DNA from: GCA-002840015 sp033765245
GTDB lineage: Bacteria; Pseudomonadota; Gammaproteobacteria; Xanthomonadales; Xanthomonadaceae
Assembly: GCA_033765245.1 (NCBI GenBank)
Contig: JANRIF010000249.1
Coordinates: forward strand, 1 to 54,661
Length of the DNA stretch: 54,661 bases
Direction: 5' to 3'
The first letter of the stretch is position 1; every line of letters starts with the position of its first letter. Positions 43,268 to 51,637 of this stretch are shown piece after piece. The translations under genes and the position numbers were made by a program. The notes under the pieces are model-generated. The model did no database searches and had not been told where the DNA came from. It saw only the letters and a list, made by a program, of their open reading frames with translations.

Positions 43268-44440
43268 ATGGCGCCAGTCGCCCAACGCCCGCTGCGGATC
43301 GCCCTGGTAGCCGGCGAGGCATCCGGCGACGCGCTCGGCGCCGGGCTGATCGAGGCACTGCGGCAACGGCTCGGCGAGGCCCGCTTCGCCGGCATCGGCG
43401 GGCCGCAGATGCGCAACGCTGGCCTCGATGCCTGGCACGACTGCAGCGAACTGGCGGTGATGGGCCTGGCCGAAGTGCTGCGCCACCTGCCACGCCTGCT
43501 GCGGCTGCGGCGGACGCTGCGCCGGCAGCTCGAAAGCTGGCAGCCAGATATTTACATCGGCATCGACGCGCCCGACTTCAACCTGCCGATCGAGCGCGCG
43601 CTCAAGGCGCAGGGCGTGCCCACCGTGCATTACGTAAGTCCGTCGGTGTGGGCATGGCGCGAACAGCGCGCCCGCCGCATTGGCGAAAGTGCCGACCGCG
43701 TGCTGTGCCTGTTCCCGATGGAGCCGCCGATCTACCAGCGCTTCGGGGTGGACGCGCGTTTCGTCGGCCATCCGCTGGCCGACACCTTCGCGCTGCAACC
43801 GGACGCGACCGCCGCGCGGCAACGCCTGGGCGTCGACGGCGCCGCGCCGGTGCTGGCGTTGCTGCCGGGATCGCGAGTCGGCGAGATCGAGCGCCTGCTG
43901 CCGGTATTTCTGCAAGCCTGCGCGCTGCTGCGCGAGGCGTTGCCCGGCCTGCGCGTACTGCTGCCCAGCGCCAACACCGCGTGCGCGGCGACCATCGCCC
44001 GCGTCCGCGCCAACCTGCCACGCGCCGAGTTCGACCTGCACGTGCTGGAAGGCCAGGCCCACGACGCCATGCTGGCGGCCGACGCCGTGCTGCTGGCATC
44101 GGGCACCGCGGCGCTGGAAGCCTTGCTCGCCAAACGCCCCATGGTAGTGGCCTACAAGATTTCGGCGCTCACCCATGCCCTGGTGATGGGCCTGGGACTG
44201 ATGAAAGTGCGCCGCTACAGTTTGCCCAACGCACTCGCCGGACATCTGCTGGTACCGGAGCTGATGCAGCACGACTGCATGCCTGCACCGATCGCGGCGG
44301 CGCTGCTGCCGTGGCTGCTGTGTCCCGATGCCGGTCGCGCGTTGCTGCCACCCTACCTGGCGATCCACCAGCAACTCGCCGGTCACGGCAGCGCCGCCGC
44401 CGCCGATGCGGTGATCGACCTGCTGGGCACGCCGCGATGA
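43268..44440 (+). CDS. lpxB: Lipid-A-disaccharide synthase
   Basis: A 390-residue GT19 glycosyltransferase that joins lipid X and UDP-diacylglucosamine. Conserved segments are RIALVAGEASGDALGAGLIE, FAGIGGPQM, IGIDAPDFNLPIE, YVSPSVWAWREQR and LLPGSRVGEIERLLP. The ATG at 43268 is 5 bases after lpxA; its stop overlaps rnhB (ATGA). Confidence 0.96.
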   Translation: MAPVAQRPLRIALVAGEASGDALGAGLIEALRQRLGEARFAGIGGPQMRNAGLDAWHDCSELAVMGLAEVLRHLPRLLRLRRTLRRQLESWQPDIYIGIDAPDFNLPIERALKAQGVPTVHYVSPSVWAWREQRARRIGESADRVLCLFPMEPPIYQRFGVDARFVGHPLADTFALQPDATAARQRLGVDGAAPVLALLPGSRVGEIERLLPVFLQACALLREALPGLRVLLPSANTACAATIARVRANLPRAEFDLHVLEGQAHDAMLAADAVLLASGTAALEALLAKRPMVVAYKISALTHALVMGLGLMKVRRYSLPNALAGHLLVPELMQHDCMPAPIAAALLPWLLCPDAGRALLPPYLAIHQQLAGHGSAAAADAVIDLLGTPR

Positions 44441-45027
44441 ATGCCGGCGCCCACGTGGCCGGCGTCGACGAGGCAGGCCGCGGACCGCTGGCAGGGCCGG
44501 TGGCGGTGGCGGCGGTCATCCTCGACCCCACGCGTCCCATCGCCGGACTGGCGGACTCCAAGCGTCTGAGCGCGGCGCAGCGCGAAGCGCTGTATCCGCA
44601 GATCGTCGAACGCGCGCTCGCCTGGCAAGTGGTGTGCATCGACGCCGGAGAAATCGATCGCCTGAATATTCTCAACGCCACGCTGGAAGGCATGAGCCAG
44701 GTGCTGGAACAATTATCGCCAGCGCCGCACGAAGCGTTGATCGACGGCAACCGCCTACCCCGACGCCTGCCCTGCGCAGCGCGCGCGATCGTTGCCGGCG
44801 ACGCCAGCGTACCGGCAATCAGCGCCGCCTCCATCCTCGCCAAAGTCACGCGCGACCGCTACATGCACGCGCTGGACGAGCGCTTTCCCGGCTACGGCTT
44901 CGCCCAACACGTCGGATACCCCACCCCGGCGCACCTGACCGCGCTGCAGCGGCTCGGCCCCTGCCCGGAACACCGCCGCAGCTTCGCACCCGTGCGTGCG
45001 GCGATGGCTGGCGTGTTGTTGCGGTGA
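44437..45027 (+). CDS. rnhB: Ribonuclease HII
   Basis: A 196-residue type 2 RNase H that cuts at ribonucleotides in DNA and RNA-DNA hybrids. The signature VAGVDEAGRGPLAGPVAVAA holds the first acidic metal ligands; later ones are in LADSKRLS and VAGDASVPAISAASILAKV. It overlaps lpxB by 4 bases. The stop codon lies at the very start of a heptamer repeat element (TGAAGCC). The dnaE gene often found next is not here. Confidence 0.95.
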   Translation: MNAGAHVAGVDEAGRGPLAGPVAVAAVILDPTRPIAGLADSKRLSAAQREALYPQIVERALAWQVVCIDAGEIDRLNILNATLEGMSQVLEQLSPAPHEALIDGNRLPRRLPCAARAIVAGDASVPAISAASILAKVTRDRYMHALDERFPGYGFAQHVGYPTPAHLTALQRLGPCPEHRRSFAPVRAAMAGVLLR

Positions 45028-45208
45028 AGCCTGGACTCGGGACTCGGAACGGCCAAGGCGCCGGTAGGCTGGCGGTGAGCGCAGCGAACCCCAGCGCCGT
45101 TGCACCACCTGTGGGCGTGCTGGGGTTCGCTGCGCTCACCGCCAGCCGACATCAGAAGCACAAGCTCAAAGCAGAAGCTCGCAAGCTCGTCGTCCCGCGT
45201 CCCCGAGC
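45024..45208. repeat. Diverged heptamer element (copy E) split by a second repeat
   Basis: The left part GTGAAGCCTGGACTCGGGAC with CGGAACGGCCAAGGC and the right part AAGCTCAAAGCAGAAGCTCG with CAAGCTCGTCGTCCCGCG match the heptamer element core. They are separated by the inverted repeat at 45067-45147, which looks inserted. The element begins on the rnhB stop codon. GAGTCCC units are few and degraded here. Confidence 0.7.
45067..45147. repeat. Perfect 29-bp inverted repeat nested in copy E
   Basis: The left arm (45067-45095, beginning GGCTGGCGGTGAGCGCAGCG) is the exact reverse complement of the right arm (45119-45147), with a 23-base loop. It would form a very stable cruciform or RNA hairpin. 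Part of the arm (GGTGAGC...CGAACCCCAG) recurs at about 16186-16205. It interrupts the heptamer element and may also terminate the upstream operon, although there is no T-run. Confidence 0.85.
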
Positions 45209-45241
45209 CACCCGCCCCACACTTCCGCGTAGAATCCGCGC

Positions 45242-45925
45242 ATGCGCATCCCACACGTTCAACGTTTCCTGCTCACCGGCTTGCTCACGGTGTTCCCGCT
45301 CTGGCTGACCTGGGTAGTGTTCGAGCTGGTGCTGACCCAGCTCTCGCGCATGGGCGCGCCGTTGGTGGATGCCGCGTTCCGCCTGCTGTCGCAGTTGCTG
45401 CCGATGTCCGAGCACATCCTGAGCTTGACCTGGCTGCGCTTCGTTCTCGCCGTGGTGCTCACCCTGGGCGTGCTCTACAGCTTGGGCGCGCTCGCCAGCC
45501 GGGTGATCGGCAAGCGCGTGCTGTCCTGGCTCGATGGCCTGATCGAGCGGATTCCGCTGGTGCAGTCGATCTATGGCGGCACCAAGAAACTGCTGTCGGT
45601 GCTGCAGGCCAAGCCCGAGGGTTCGCAGCGGGTGGTGCTGATCGATTTTCCGCACGCCGAGATGAAGGCGATTGGTCTGGTCACGCGGGTGATCCGCGAA
45701 CACGGCACCGGCCGCGAACTCGCCGCGGTGTACGTGCCGACCACACCCAACCCCACCTCGGGCTATCTCGAAATCGTGCCGCTCGACCGCCTCACCCCGA
45801 CCGACTGGACCGTGGATCAGGCCATGGCCTTCATCATTTCGGGCGGCGCGGTCAGCCCCGATCGGATCCCCTACGGCCGCCCGGCGGCTGACGCCGCGTC
45901 AGCGCCGCGAGAGCCCTCTGCGTGA
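45242..45925 (+). CDS. DUF502 family membrane protein
   Basis: A 227-residue inner-membrane protein with two N-terminal helices (about residues 8-31 and 61-86) and a soluble C-terminal domain. The DUF502 hallmarks are LLTGLLTVFPLWLTW, IPLVQSIYGGTKKLLSVL and VYVPTTPNPTSGYLEIVP. The function is not established. The last bases overlap the next gene by 4, so the two are likely co-expressed. Confidence 0.85.
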   Translation: MRIPHVQRFLLTGLLTVFPLWLTWVVFELVLTQLSRMGAPLVDAAFRLLSQLLPMSEHILSLTWLRFVLAVVLTLGVLYSLGALASRVIGKRVLSWLDGLIERIPLVQSIYGGTKKLLSVLQAKPEGSQRVVLIDFPHAEMKAIGLVTRVIREHGTGRELAAVYVPTTPNPTSGYLEIVPLDRLTPTDWTVDQAMAFIISGGAVSPDRIPYGRPAADAASAPREPSA

Positions 45926-46689
45926 GTCCGCTGGCGGATCGCGGCCAGCGCCTGTTCATCGTGCTGGCGGGCGTGTTCGTCGCCAACGCGCTGCTGGCCG
46001 AGCTGATCGGCGTCAAGATTTTTGCGCTGGAAGAAACCCTCGGCCTGCAGCCATTGCAGTGGAATCTGTTTGGCCGCAGCGGCTCGCTCAATTTCACCGT
46101 GGGTGTGCTGCTGTGGCCGATCGTGTTCGTGATGACCGACGTCATCAACGAGTTCTTCGGTCAGCGTGGCGTGCGCCTGATCAGTTGGCTGGCGGTGATG
46201 CTGATCGTGTACGGATTCGTGTTCGCCTACATCGCCATCGCGCTGGCGCCGGCGCCGTGGTGGACGCAGGCGGCACAGTCGCAGGGCGTGCCGGACTATC
46301 AGGCGGCGTTTGCCACCGTGTTCGGACAGGGCCTGTGGACCATCGGCGGCTCGGTCATCGCGTTCCTGATCGGGCAGTTGATCGACGTCGCGGTGTTCCA
46401 CCGCATCCGCCGTCTCACCGGTGAACGCTGGATCTGGCTGCGCGCCACCGGCTCCACTGTGGTCTCGCAACTTGTGGACAGTTTCGTGGTGCTGTACATC
46501 GCTTTCGTGCTGGGGCCGCAGCACTGGCCAACGCCGTTGTTCCTGGCCGTGGCGAGCGTGAACTACGCTTACAAGGTGATTGCGGCGTTCGCGCTGATTC
46601 CGTTGATCTACCTCGCGCGGCGTCTGATCGTCGGCTATCTGGGCGCCGAGCGCGCGACCGCGCTGCGCGAGGCCGCCGCTGCCGATTGA
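45922..46689 (+). CDS. Queuosine precursor transporter (YhhQ/QueT-like)
   Basis: A 255-residue protein with about six membrane helices of the VUT/YhhQ family, which imports 7-cyano-7-deazaguanine or related queuosine precursors. Typical segments are ANALLAELIGVKIFAL, LLWPIVFVMTDVINEFFGQR, and FLIGQLIDVAVFHRIRRL then STVVSQLVDSFVVLYIAF. It starts with GTG, overlapping the DUF502 stop (GTGA). The function is assigned from family resemblance. Confidence 0.87.
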   Translation: MSPLADRGQRLFIVLAGVFVANALLAELIGVKIFALEETLGLQPLQWNLFGRSGSLNFTVGVLLWPIVFVMTDVINEFFGQRGVRLISWLAVMLIVYGFVFAYIAIALAPAPWWTQAAQSQGVPDYQAAFATVFGQGLWTIGGSVIAFLIGQLIDVAVFHRIRRLTGERWIWLRATGSTVVSQLVDSFVVLYIAFVLGPQHWPTPLFLAVASVNYAYKVIAAFALIPLIYLARRLIVGYLGAERATALREAAAAD

Positions 46690-46783
46690 TGGCCGTGACT
46701 TTCGACCCTTGCCGCGTGCCGGCGCCAGACCGCAGCGTTGTCGTCTTGCAAACCCACCCATGCTCACAACCCGAGAGGCCGTC

Positions 46784-48619
46784 ATGACATCCAGGACCCT
46801 TGCATTGGCCATCGGCCTTGCGCTTTCCACCCTGCTCGCAGGCTGCGGCGGCTCCGGCGAACAGGCCGCCGCGCCGGCAGCGCCGGTTGCGCCGGCGGTG
46901 GACCCGGCCCAACTCGCGGCGGAGATGGAAACCCTGTACGGCCAGTTCTGGGAAGAATCGCTGCAACTCAATCCGATCCAGGCCACCTTCATCGGCGACA
47001 ACCGTTACAACGACCAGTTGCCGAATTTCCTCAGCGCCGAGTTCCGCCAGCGCACCCACGATTTCGACCAGCGCTGGCTCGACAAGGTGCAAGCGATCGA
47101 TCCGACGCCGCTGCAGGGCCAGGCGCGGTTGTCGTACGACATCTTCGTACGCAACCTCAAGACCGAGCTGGAGTCGCAACGCTTCCCGGACTGGATGCAG
47201 CCGATCGACCAGTTTCGCAACATCGGCTCTTTCGCGGTGCAACTGGGCTCCGGCACCGGCGCGCAGCCGTTCAAGACCGTGGCCGATTACGACAACTGGG
47301 TGAAGCGCGCCGACGCCATGGTCGCGATTTTCGACACCGCCATCGCCAACATGCGCGAAGGCATGGCGGCCGGCGTGGTGCAGCCCAAGGTGCTGATGCA
47401 GAAAGTGCTGCCGCAGTTGGACGCGATCATCAAGGACAAGCCCGAGGACACCCAGTTCTGGGGCCCGATCAAGAACCTCCCAGCGGACTTCGCCGAAGCC
47501 GACAAAACGCGGCTGAGCGACGCCTACCGCGCACTGATCGGCGAGCGCCTGATTCCCTCGTTCCAGCGCCTGCGCACCTTCATCGCCAACGACTACCTGC
47601 CCGCCTGCCGCGACAGTGTCGCCCTCTCGGCGCTGCCGGATGGACAGGCGTGGTACGCCTTCAACGTGAAGAACCAGACCACCACCGATCTCACCCCGGA
47701 GCAGATCCACCAGATCGGCCTGGACGAAGTGGCGCGCATCCAGGGCGAAATGCGCGAGGTGATGACGCAGGTCGGCTTCAAGGGCGATCTCAAGGAATTC
47801 TTCCACTTCCTCACCACCGACAAGCAATTCGAATTCAGCAACGAACAGGCTTTGCTGGACAGCTACAACGCGCTGCGCGCGCGGGTCGAGGCCGGCGTAC
47901 CAACGCTGTTCTCGCTGGTGCCGAAGGCGCCGTTCGAGATCCGCCCGGTCGAGCCGTTCCGCGCCGCCTCCGCCGCCGGCGGCCAGTACTTCCCGCCCAG
48001 CGCCGACGGCTCGCGCCCGGGCATTTTCTACGTCAACACCTACGACCTGCCCTCGCGCAAGAAGTGGGACGAGGAAAGCCTGTTCCTGCACGAAGCCATT
48101 CCGGGCCACCACTTCCAGATCGCGCTGCAGCAGGAACTGACCGGCCTGCCGGCATTCCGTCGCTTCGGCGGCGAAACCGCCTACATCGAAGGCTGGGGCC
48201 TGTATGCCGAATCGCTGGGCAAGGAACTGGGCGTGTACACCGATCCCTACCAGTACTTCGGCCGCCTGCAAGCGGAACTGTGGCGCGCGATCCGGCTGGT
48301 GGTGGACACCGGCCTGCACGCCAAAGGCTGGACCCGCGATCAGGTGATCGCTTACATGCTCGACAACTCCGCCACCTCCAACACCGAAGCGGTGTCGGAA
48401 GCCGAGCGCTACATCGCCGTGCCAGGCCAGGCACTGGCCTACAAGATCGGCGAGCTCAAACTGCAGGAACTGCGCAAACGCGCCACCACCGCGCTCGGCG
48501 ACAAGTTCGACATCCACGCCTTCCATGCCGAAATACTGCGCGACGGCTCGTTGCCGCTGGGCATACTGGAGACCAAGCTCGATCGCTGGATTGCGGCGAG
48601 CCAGTCAGCCCAGCCCTAA
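46784..48619 (+). CDS. DUF885 lipoprotein (putative zinc metallopeptidase)
   Basis: A 611-residue exported lipoprotein with lipobox LLAGC (C21) and an Ala/Pro-rich linker. The DUF885 domain spans nearly the whole chain. The putative catalytic motif is FLHEAIPGHHFQ (H436, E437 and H442/H443), and GETAYIEGWGLYAESLG downstream can supply a third ligand. These proteins are gluzincin-like enzymes with long helical bodies; their substrates are mostly unknown. The ATG at 46784 follows a GAGAGG site. It is a monocistronic gene by spacing. Confidence 0.85.
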   Translation: MTSRTLALAIGLALSTLLAGCGGSGEQAAAPAAPVAPAVDPAQLAAEMETLYGQFWEESLQLNPIQATFIGDNRYNDQLPNFLSAEFRQRTHDFDQRWLDKVQAIDPTPLQGQARLSYDIFVRNLKTELESQRFPDWMQPIDQFRNIGSFAVQLGSGTGAQPFKTVADYDNWVKRADAMVAIFDTAIANMREGMAAGVVQPKVLMQKVLPQLDAIIKDKPEDTQFWGPIKNLPADFAEADKTRLSDAYRALIGERLIPSFQRLRTFIANDYLPACRDSVALSALPDGQAWYAFNVKNQTTTDLTPEQIHQIGLDEVARIQGEMREVMTQVGFKGDLKEFFHFLTTDKQFEFSNEQALLDSYNALRARVEAGVPTLFSLVPKAPFEIRPVEPFRAASAAGGQYFPPSADGSRPGIFYVNTYDLPSRKKWDEESLFLHEAIPGHHFQIALQQELTGLPAFRRFGGETAYIEGWGLYAESLGKELGVYTDPYQYFGRLQAELWRAIRLVVDTGLHAKGWTRDQVIAYMLDNSATSNTEAVSEAERYIAVPGQALAYKIGELKLQELRKRATTALGDKFDIHAFHAEILRDGSLPLGILETKLDRWIAASQSAQP

Positions 48620-48669
48620 CGGTACGGCAATGATCGAGGGGACTCGGTGAGGTCGGGATTCGGGACGCG

Positions 48670-48777
48670 ATGAAGCCGGGACTCGGGACTGGGGACTGGG
48701 GACTCGGAAAAGCCAAGGCGAGAGATCAGAGCGAAAGTTCGCAAGCTTGCAGTCCCGAGTCCCGAGTCCCGAGTCCC
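48670..48777. repeat. GGGACTC...GAGTCCC heptamer element, copy C
   Basis: ATGAAGCCGGGACTCGGGAC opens the copy, followed by the core (CGGAAAAGCCAAGGC ... AAAGTTCGCAAGCTTGCAGTC) and only about four GAGTCCC units. It has the same orientation and parts as copies A and B but a much shorter tandem arm, showing that heptamer number varies between copies. Confidence 0.85.
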
Positions 48778-48823
48778 AACCCTCGCATTGACCACACACC
48801 GCCCCACGCGGCACACTTGCGCC

Positions 48824-49084
48824 ATGCCTCCCGCCGTCAAATCCGATCCTTCCGCCAGCCCAGTCGCCGACTTCGAGCGCTCGCTCGATGAACTGGAACA
48901 GATCGTGCAGCGCATGGAGACCGGCGAGCTGAGCCTGGACGACTCGCTCAGTGCCTACGAACGCGGCGTGTCGTTGTACCGGCAATGCCGTGGCGCACTC
49001 GATCAAGCCGAACTGCGAGTGAAACTGCTGTCCGATCCGCTCGATCCGGACAGTGCGCAGGACTTCGCCGCGGATGCACCCTGA
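48824..49084 (+). CDS. xseB: Exodeoxyribonuclease VII small subunit
   Basis: An 86-residue protein with the conserved XseB helix-hairpin: ADFERSLDELEQIVQRMETG followed by ELSLDDSLSAYERGVSLYRQC. It partners XseA (not in the window) in degrading single-stranded DNA. The start at 48824 avoids a short upstream extension. It is 100 bases before ispA, the usual xseB-ispA linkage. Confidence 0.93.
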   Translation: MPPAVKSDPSASPVADFERSLDELEQIVQRMETGELSLDDSLSAYERGVSLYRQCRGALDQAELRVKLLSDPLDPDSAQDFAADAP

Positions 49085-49183
49085 GCGCAGGCACCTCGGC
49101 CGTGCCCCCACACGCGACGCAACGTTCTGGCATCAACCCCGCACCCATCGCATGAACTCCACGCGCGCAAGCCGCACGTACCG

Positions 49184-50062
49184 ATGCTGAGCGCCGCGCA
49201 ATTTCCGCGCTGGCAAGGCCGCATCGAATCGATGCTGGAACGCCTGCTGCCACCACCCGACAGCACGCCGGCGCGCCTGCACACCGCCATGCGCCACGCA
49301 GTACTCGGCGGCGGCAAGCGCCTGCGACCGATGCTGGTGTATGCCGCCGGCGCGCTCGTTCACGCCGATGCCGCCACCCTGGATCACGCCGCCGCCGCAG
49401 TGGAACTCATCCACGCCTACTCGCTGGTGCACGACGACCTGCCGGCGATGGACGACGACGCCCTGCGGCGCGGCCGCCCGACCGTACACGTGGCGTTCGA
49501 CGAAGCCACCGCCATCCTTGCCGGCGACGCACTGCAGACGTTGGCGTTCGCCGCACTGAGCGATGCACCGGCCCCGGCCGAAGTGCGGCTGGCGTTGCTG
49601 CAAACACTGACTGCCGCCAGCGGCTCACAAGGCATGTGCGGCGGCCAGGCGCTCGACCTCGCCGCCACCGGCCAGCGCCAGACCCTGACCGACCTCGAAG
49701 CCATGCACCGCGCCAAGACCGGCGCACTGATCCGCGCCAGCGTGCGCATGGGTGCCCAGGCCGGCAACGCCGACGCCACGATGCTGGCGTCGCTCGACGA
49801 CTACGCCACCGCCCTTGGCCTCGCCTTCCAGATCCGCGACGACCTGCTCGACATCGAAGGCGACGCCGCACAACTGGGCAAGACCGCCGGCAAAGACGTC
49901 GCCCAAGACAAATCGACCTTCCCCGCCCTGCTCGGCATCGAAGCCTCCTACGCCCGCCTCGACGACCTCACCACCCACATGTGCGACGCGCTCGCAAACA
50001 TCCCCGGCGACACCCTGCCGCTACAGCAACTCGGCGAATTCGCCGCGCGGCGCAGACACTGA
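49184..50062 (+). CDS. ispA: Farnesyl diphosphate synthase (polyprenyl synthetase)
   Basis: A 292-residue trans-prenyltransferase making C15 farnesyl diphosphate. The first aspartate-rich motif is VHDDLPAMDDDALRRGRPT, the second is FQIRDDLLDIEGD, and GGGKRLRPMLVYA lies upstream. The N-terminus (QWQ-like FPRWQGRIESML) is typical. It feeds uppS at 34453. The dxs gene that often follows is replaced by lower-GC cassette-like DNA. Confidence 0.95.
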   Translation: MLSAAQFPRWQGRIESMLERLLPPPDSTPARLHTAMRHAVLGGGKRLRPMLVYAAGALVHADAATLDHAAAAVELIHAYSLVHDDLPAMDDDALRRGRPTVHVAFDEATAILAGDALQTLAFAALSDAPAPAEVRLALLQTLTAASGSQGMCGGQALDLAATGQRQTLTDLEAMHRAKTGALIRASVRMGAQAGNADATMLASLDDYATALGLAFQIRDDLLDIEGDAAQLGKTAGKDVAQDKSTFPALLGIEASYARLDDLTTHMCDALANIPGDTLPLQQLGEFAARRRH

Positions 50063-50490
50063 ACTGCTGGCGCGCTCGCACTACCAACCGCCCGGCCAAC
50101 AGCGCCCGCACCGCGTTCCTGCTCAATACCGTTGGAGGCAGCTCAGGGCTCTTGGCTCGCCGGGTGGTTTCCATCCACGGCAACCCGCGGCGCCCTTCGT
50201 GCTCGGAACCCGCATTTGCGCCCATTGCAAGCCGAATCCGGGATGATTACGCTGCCTCCGACGGTGTTACGGTACGATGCCATCAATCGCCTAGTCCCGC
50301 ACCAAAGAACGTTGCGAGGATAGGATGCGAAGATGGGCTGCAACGCAGGGATAACGCGATGATTCGTGCAGGAATTTTCTTGCAATTCACTGCCCCAATA
50401 CCGTGATTGGCTGCGGGTATATCTGGCGATTCGTCGTCGACTAGGTGTAGGCGTCAAGCACCCCACTGCTCCATACCTCGGATGCTCCTC
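50063..50490. other. Transition zone from core chromosome to cassette-like DNA
   Basis: The 428 bases after ispA contain no convincing gene. GC content falls from about 50230 onward. Near 50446-50455 the sequence TGTAGGCGTC is, in 8 of its 10 bases, the reverse complement of GACGCCTAAC at the end of the next gene (50908-50917), marking the probable left end of the first gene cassette. No integrase gene or clear attI site was found here. Confidence 0.5.
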
Positions 50491-50916
50491 ATGAAAACAC
50501 TAATCGCACTTCGCGGCGCGGGGAACCGCGGCAAGAGTAGAACTCTGTGCATGCTCATAGAACTCATCAAGGTGGCCTATCCAAGTGCCAAGTTCGAGGA
50601 GAAGCGGTACAAGATTGACATCACTGTTGTGATCACCGTTGGCACGATCAAAGTTGGGGTCGAGACGCAAGGCGACCCGAACAGTCGGCTGGAACGAAGC
50701 CTAAATACGTTCGTCGACATTGGTTGCAAGGTAATTGTTTGCGCTTCCCGTTCATCTGGCAGAACCGTTGAAATTGTCAACGAGGCTGGGAGTCGAGGAT
50801 ACAGGGTCAAGTGGGTCGAGAAGGCGTCCGTGCAAGAGTCAGCGATGCAATGCGCCGCGAACAGGGCTTCCGCAGGCGAACTGCTCACATTGGTCCAGGC
50901 CGCAATTGACGCCTAA
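50491..50916 (+). CDS. Small P-loop protein of unknown function
   Basis: A 141-residue protein. It opens with strand-loop MKTLIALRGAGNRGKSRTL, containing a Walker A motif G9-A-G-N-R-G-K15-S16. A second hydrophobic strand CKVIVCASRSSG (residues 79-90) follows but has no Walker B acidic end. The middle has IKVGVETQGDPNSRLERSLN. I know of similar small uncharacterised P-loop proteins but cannot name a family. Codon use is lower-GC than the core genes. Its stop lies inside GCCTAAC, immediately followed by GTTAGGGC and the next gene. It looks like the single gene of a mobile cassette (about 50447-50918). Confidence 0.7.
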   Translation: MKTLIALRGAGNRGKSRTLCMLIELIKVAYPSAKFEEKRYKIDITVVITVGTIKVGVETQGDPNSRLERSLNTFVDIGCKVIVCASRSSGRTVEIVNEAGSRGYRVKWVEKASVQESAMQCAANRASAGELLTLVQAAIDA

Positions 50917-50925
50917 CGTTAGGGC
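50911..50925. other. Fused attC-type end boxes (cassette junction)
   Basis: GCCTAAC (RYYYAAC box) is followed directly by GTTAGGGC (GTTRRRY-like box) with none of the usual 40-100 bases of foldback DNA between. The first box is complementary to the start of the preceding segment (50446-50455); the second is the exact reverse complement of GCCCTAAC at 52108-52115. Confidence 0.5.
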
Positions 50926-50929
50926 TTAC

Positions 50930-51637
50930 ATGAGAAATCCGTCGAAGTGGAGTCCGCTCGACTACCTCAAGCGTCAGATGGACAGACGATATGTCGGGAT
51001 ACGAATTGATCCCTTTCCTCAAAAGCCACTTCAAGAGAACCAGCTACAACAGGCGGACGTATTATTCTGCCGCGGAGGGAAACGGAAAATTACTTGGCAA
51101 CTCATTTCATACGGTTCATCAGGCCCTTATGTCCATGTCGCAATTTACCTCAGCGACGGAGAAGTGGCTGAGTCAACAACGAGAGGAGTCAAGCTGTGCA
51201 AATTGAGTGAGCTAATCGAGCGATACGAGTACGTCGCGGTTACGAGGTGCCCAGGCGTTCACGGCATCCCCAACTTGCGATCGAATGTGATTGATTTTTG
51301 CAAGTATCACATTAGCTGCGGAACGCCATACGACCACGTTGGCGCTGCGCTCTCACCTCTATACGAGTTCATCGAGCTGGCATTTCAACGGTCCAGACCC
51401 CGCCGCATAACTTTTAATTGGCAAAGAAGAACTCATCGTCGCACGTTCTGTTCGCAGTTTGTCTTGGACGCATTTGTAGCGGGCGGTTATATTCCAGCAA
51501 CATATTACGCAATGGGTGCTCGGTCACCGACCGCTCTAGCGGAGGAGAAGTGCTTCGGCCTTATTGGCTACTTGAGCAAAGCCCGGAGACTTGGGCCGAA
51601 TCTTCGCGGTGATGTTTTCTGGAACGGAGGCGGGTGA
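50930..51637 (+). CDS. YiiX-like permuted papain-fold (NlpC/P60-type) protein
   Basis: A 235-residue protein with the circularly permuted papain-like arrangement of YiiX/YaeF (C92) enzymes. The histidine comes first, H69 in GPYVHVAIYLSDGEVAES, with E81 close behind; the nucleophile candidate C174 comes later in FCSQFVLDAFVAGGY. A motif resembling the D-x-x-F entry (QADVLFCRGG) precedes them. Such enzymes act as amidases or peptidases on peptides or lipids. There is no signal peptide. The ATG at 50930 follows an AGGG site and sits 13 bases after the P-loop gene. It lies in a cassette-like segment with the next gene. Confidence 0.75.
   Translation: MRNPSKWSPLDYLKRQMDRRYVGIRIDPFPQKPLQENQLQQADVLFCRGGKRKITWQLISYGSSGPYVHVAIYLSDGEVAESTTRGVKLCKLSELIERYEYVAVTRCPGVHGIPNLRSNVIDFCKYHISCGTPYDHVGAALSPLYEFIELAFQRSRPRRITFNWQRRTHRRTFCSQFVLDAFVAGGYIPATYYAMGARSPTALAEEKCFGLIGYLSKARRLGPNLRGDVFWNGGG

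Noticed and set aside
45067..45147. Strong rho-independent terminator after rnhB
   Set aside because: The stem is very stable, but there is no T-run on either side and it is nested in a dispersed repeat; it is recorded as a repeat with only possible terminator activity.
50366..50494. 42-codon frame from a GTG with an ATGA overlap onto the P-loop gene
   Set aside because: Attractive coupling and plausible composition, but there is no ribosome site and it runs across the inferred cassette boundary at 50446-50455, so it is probably chance.
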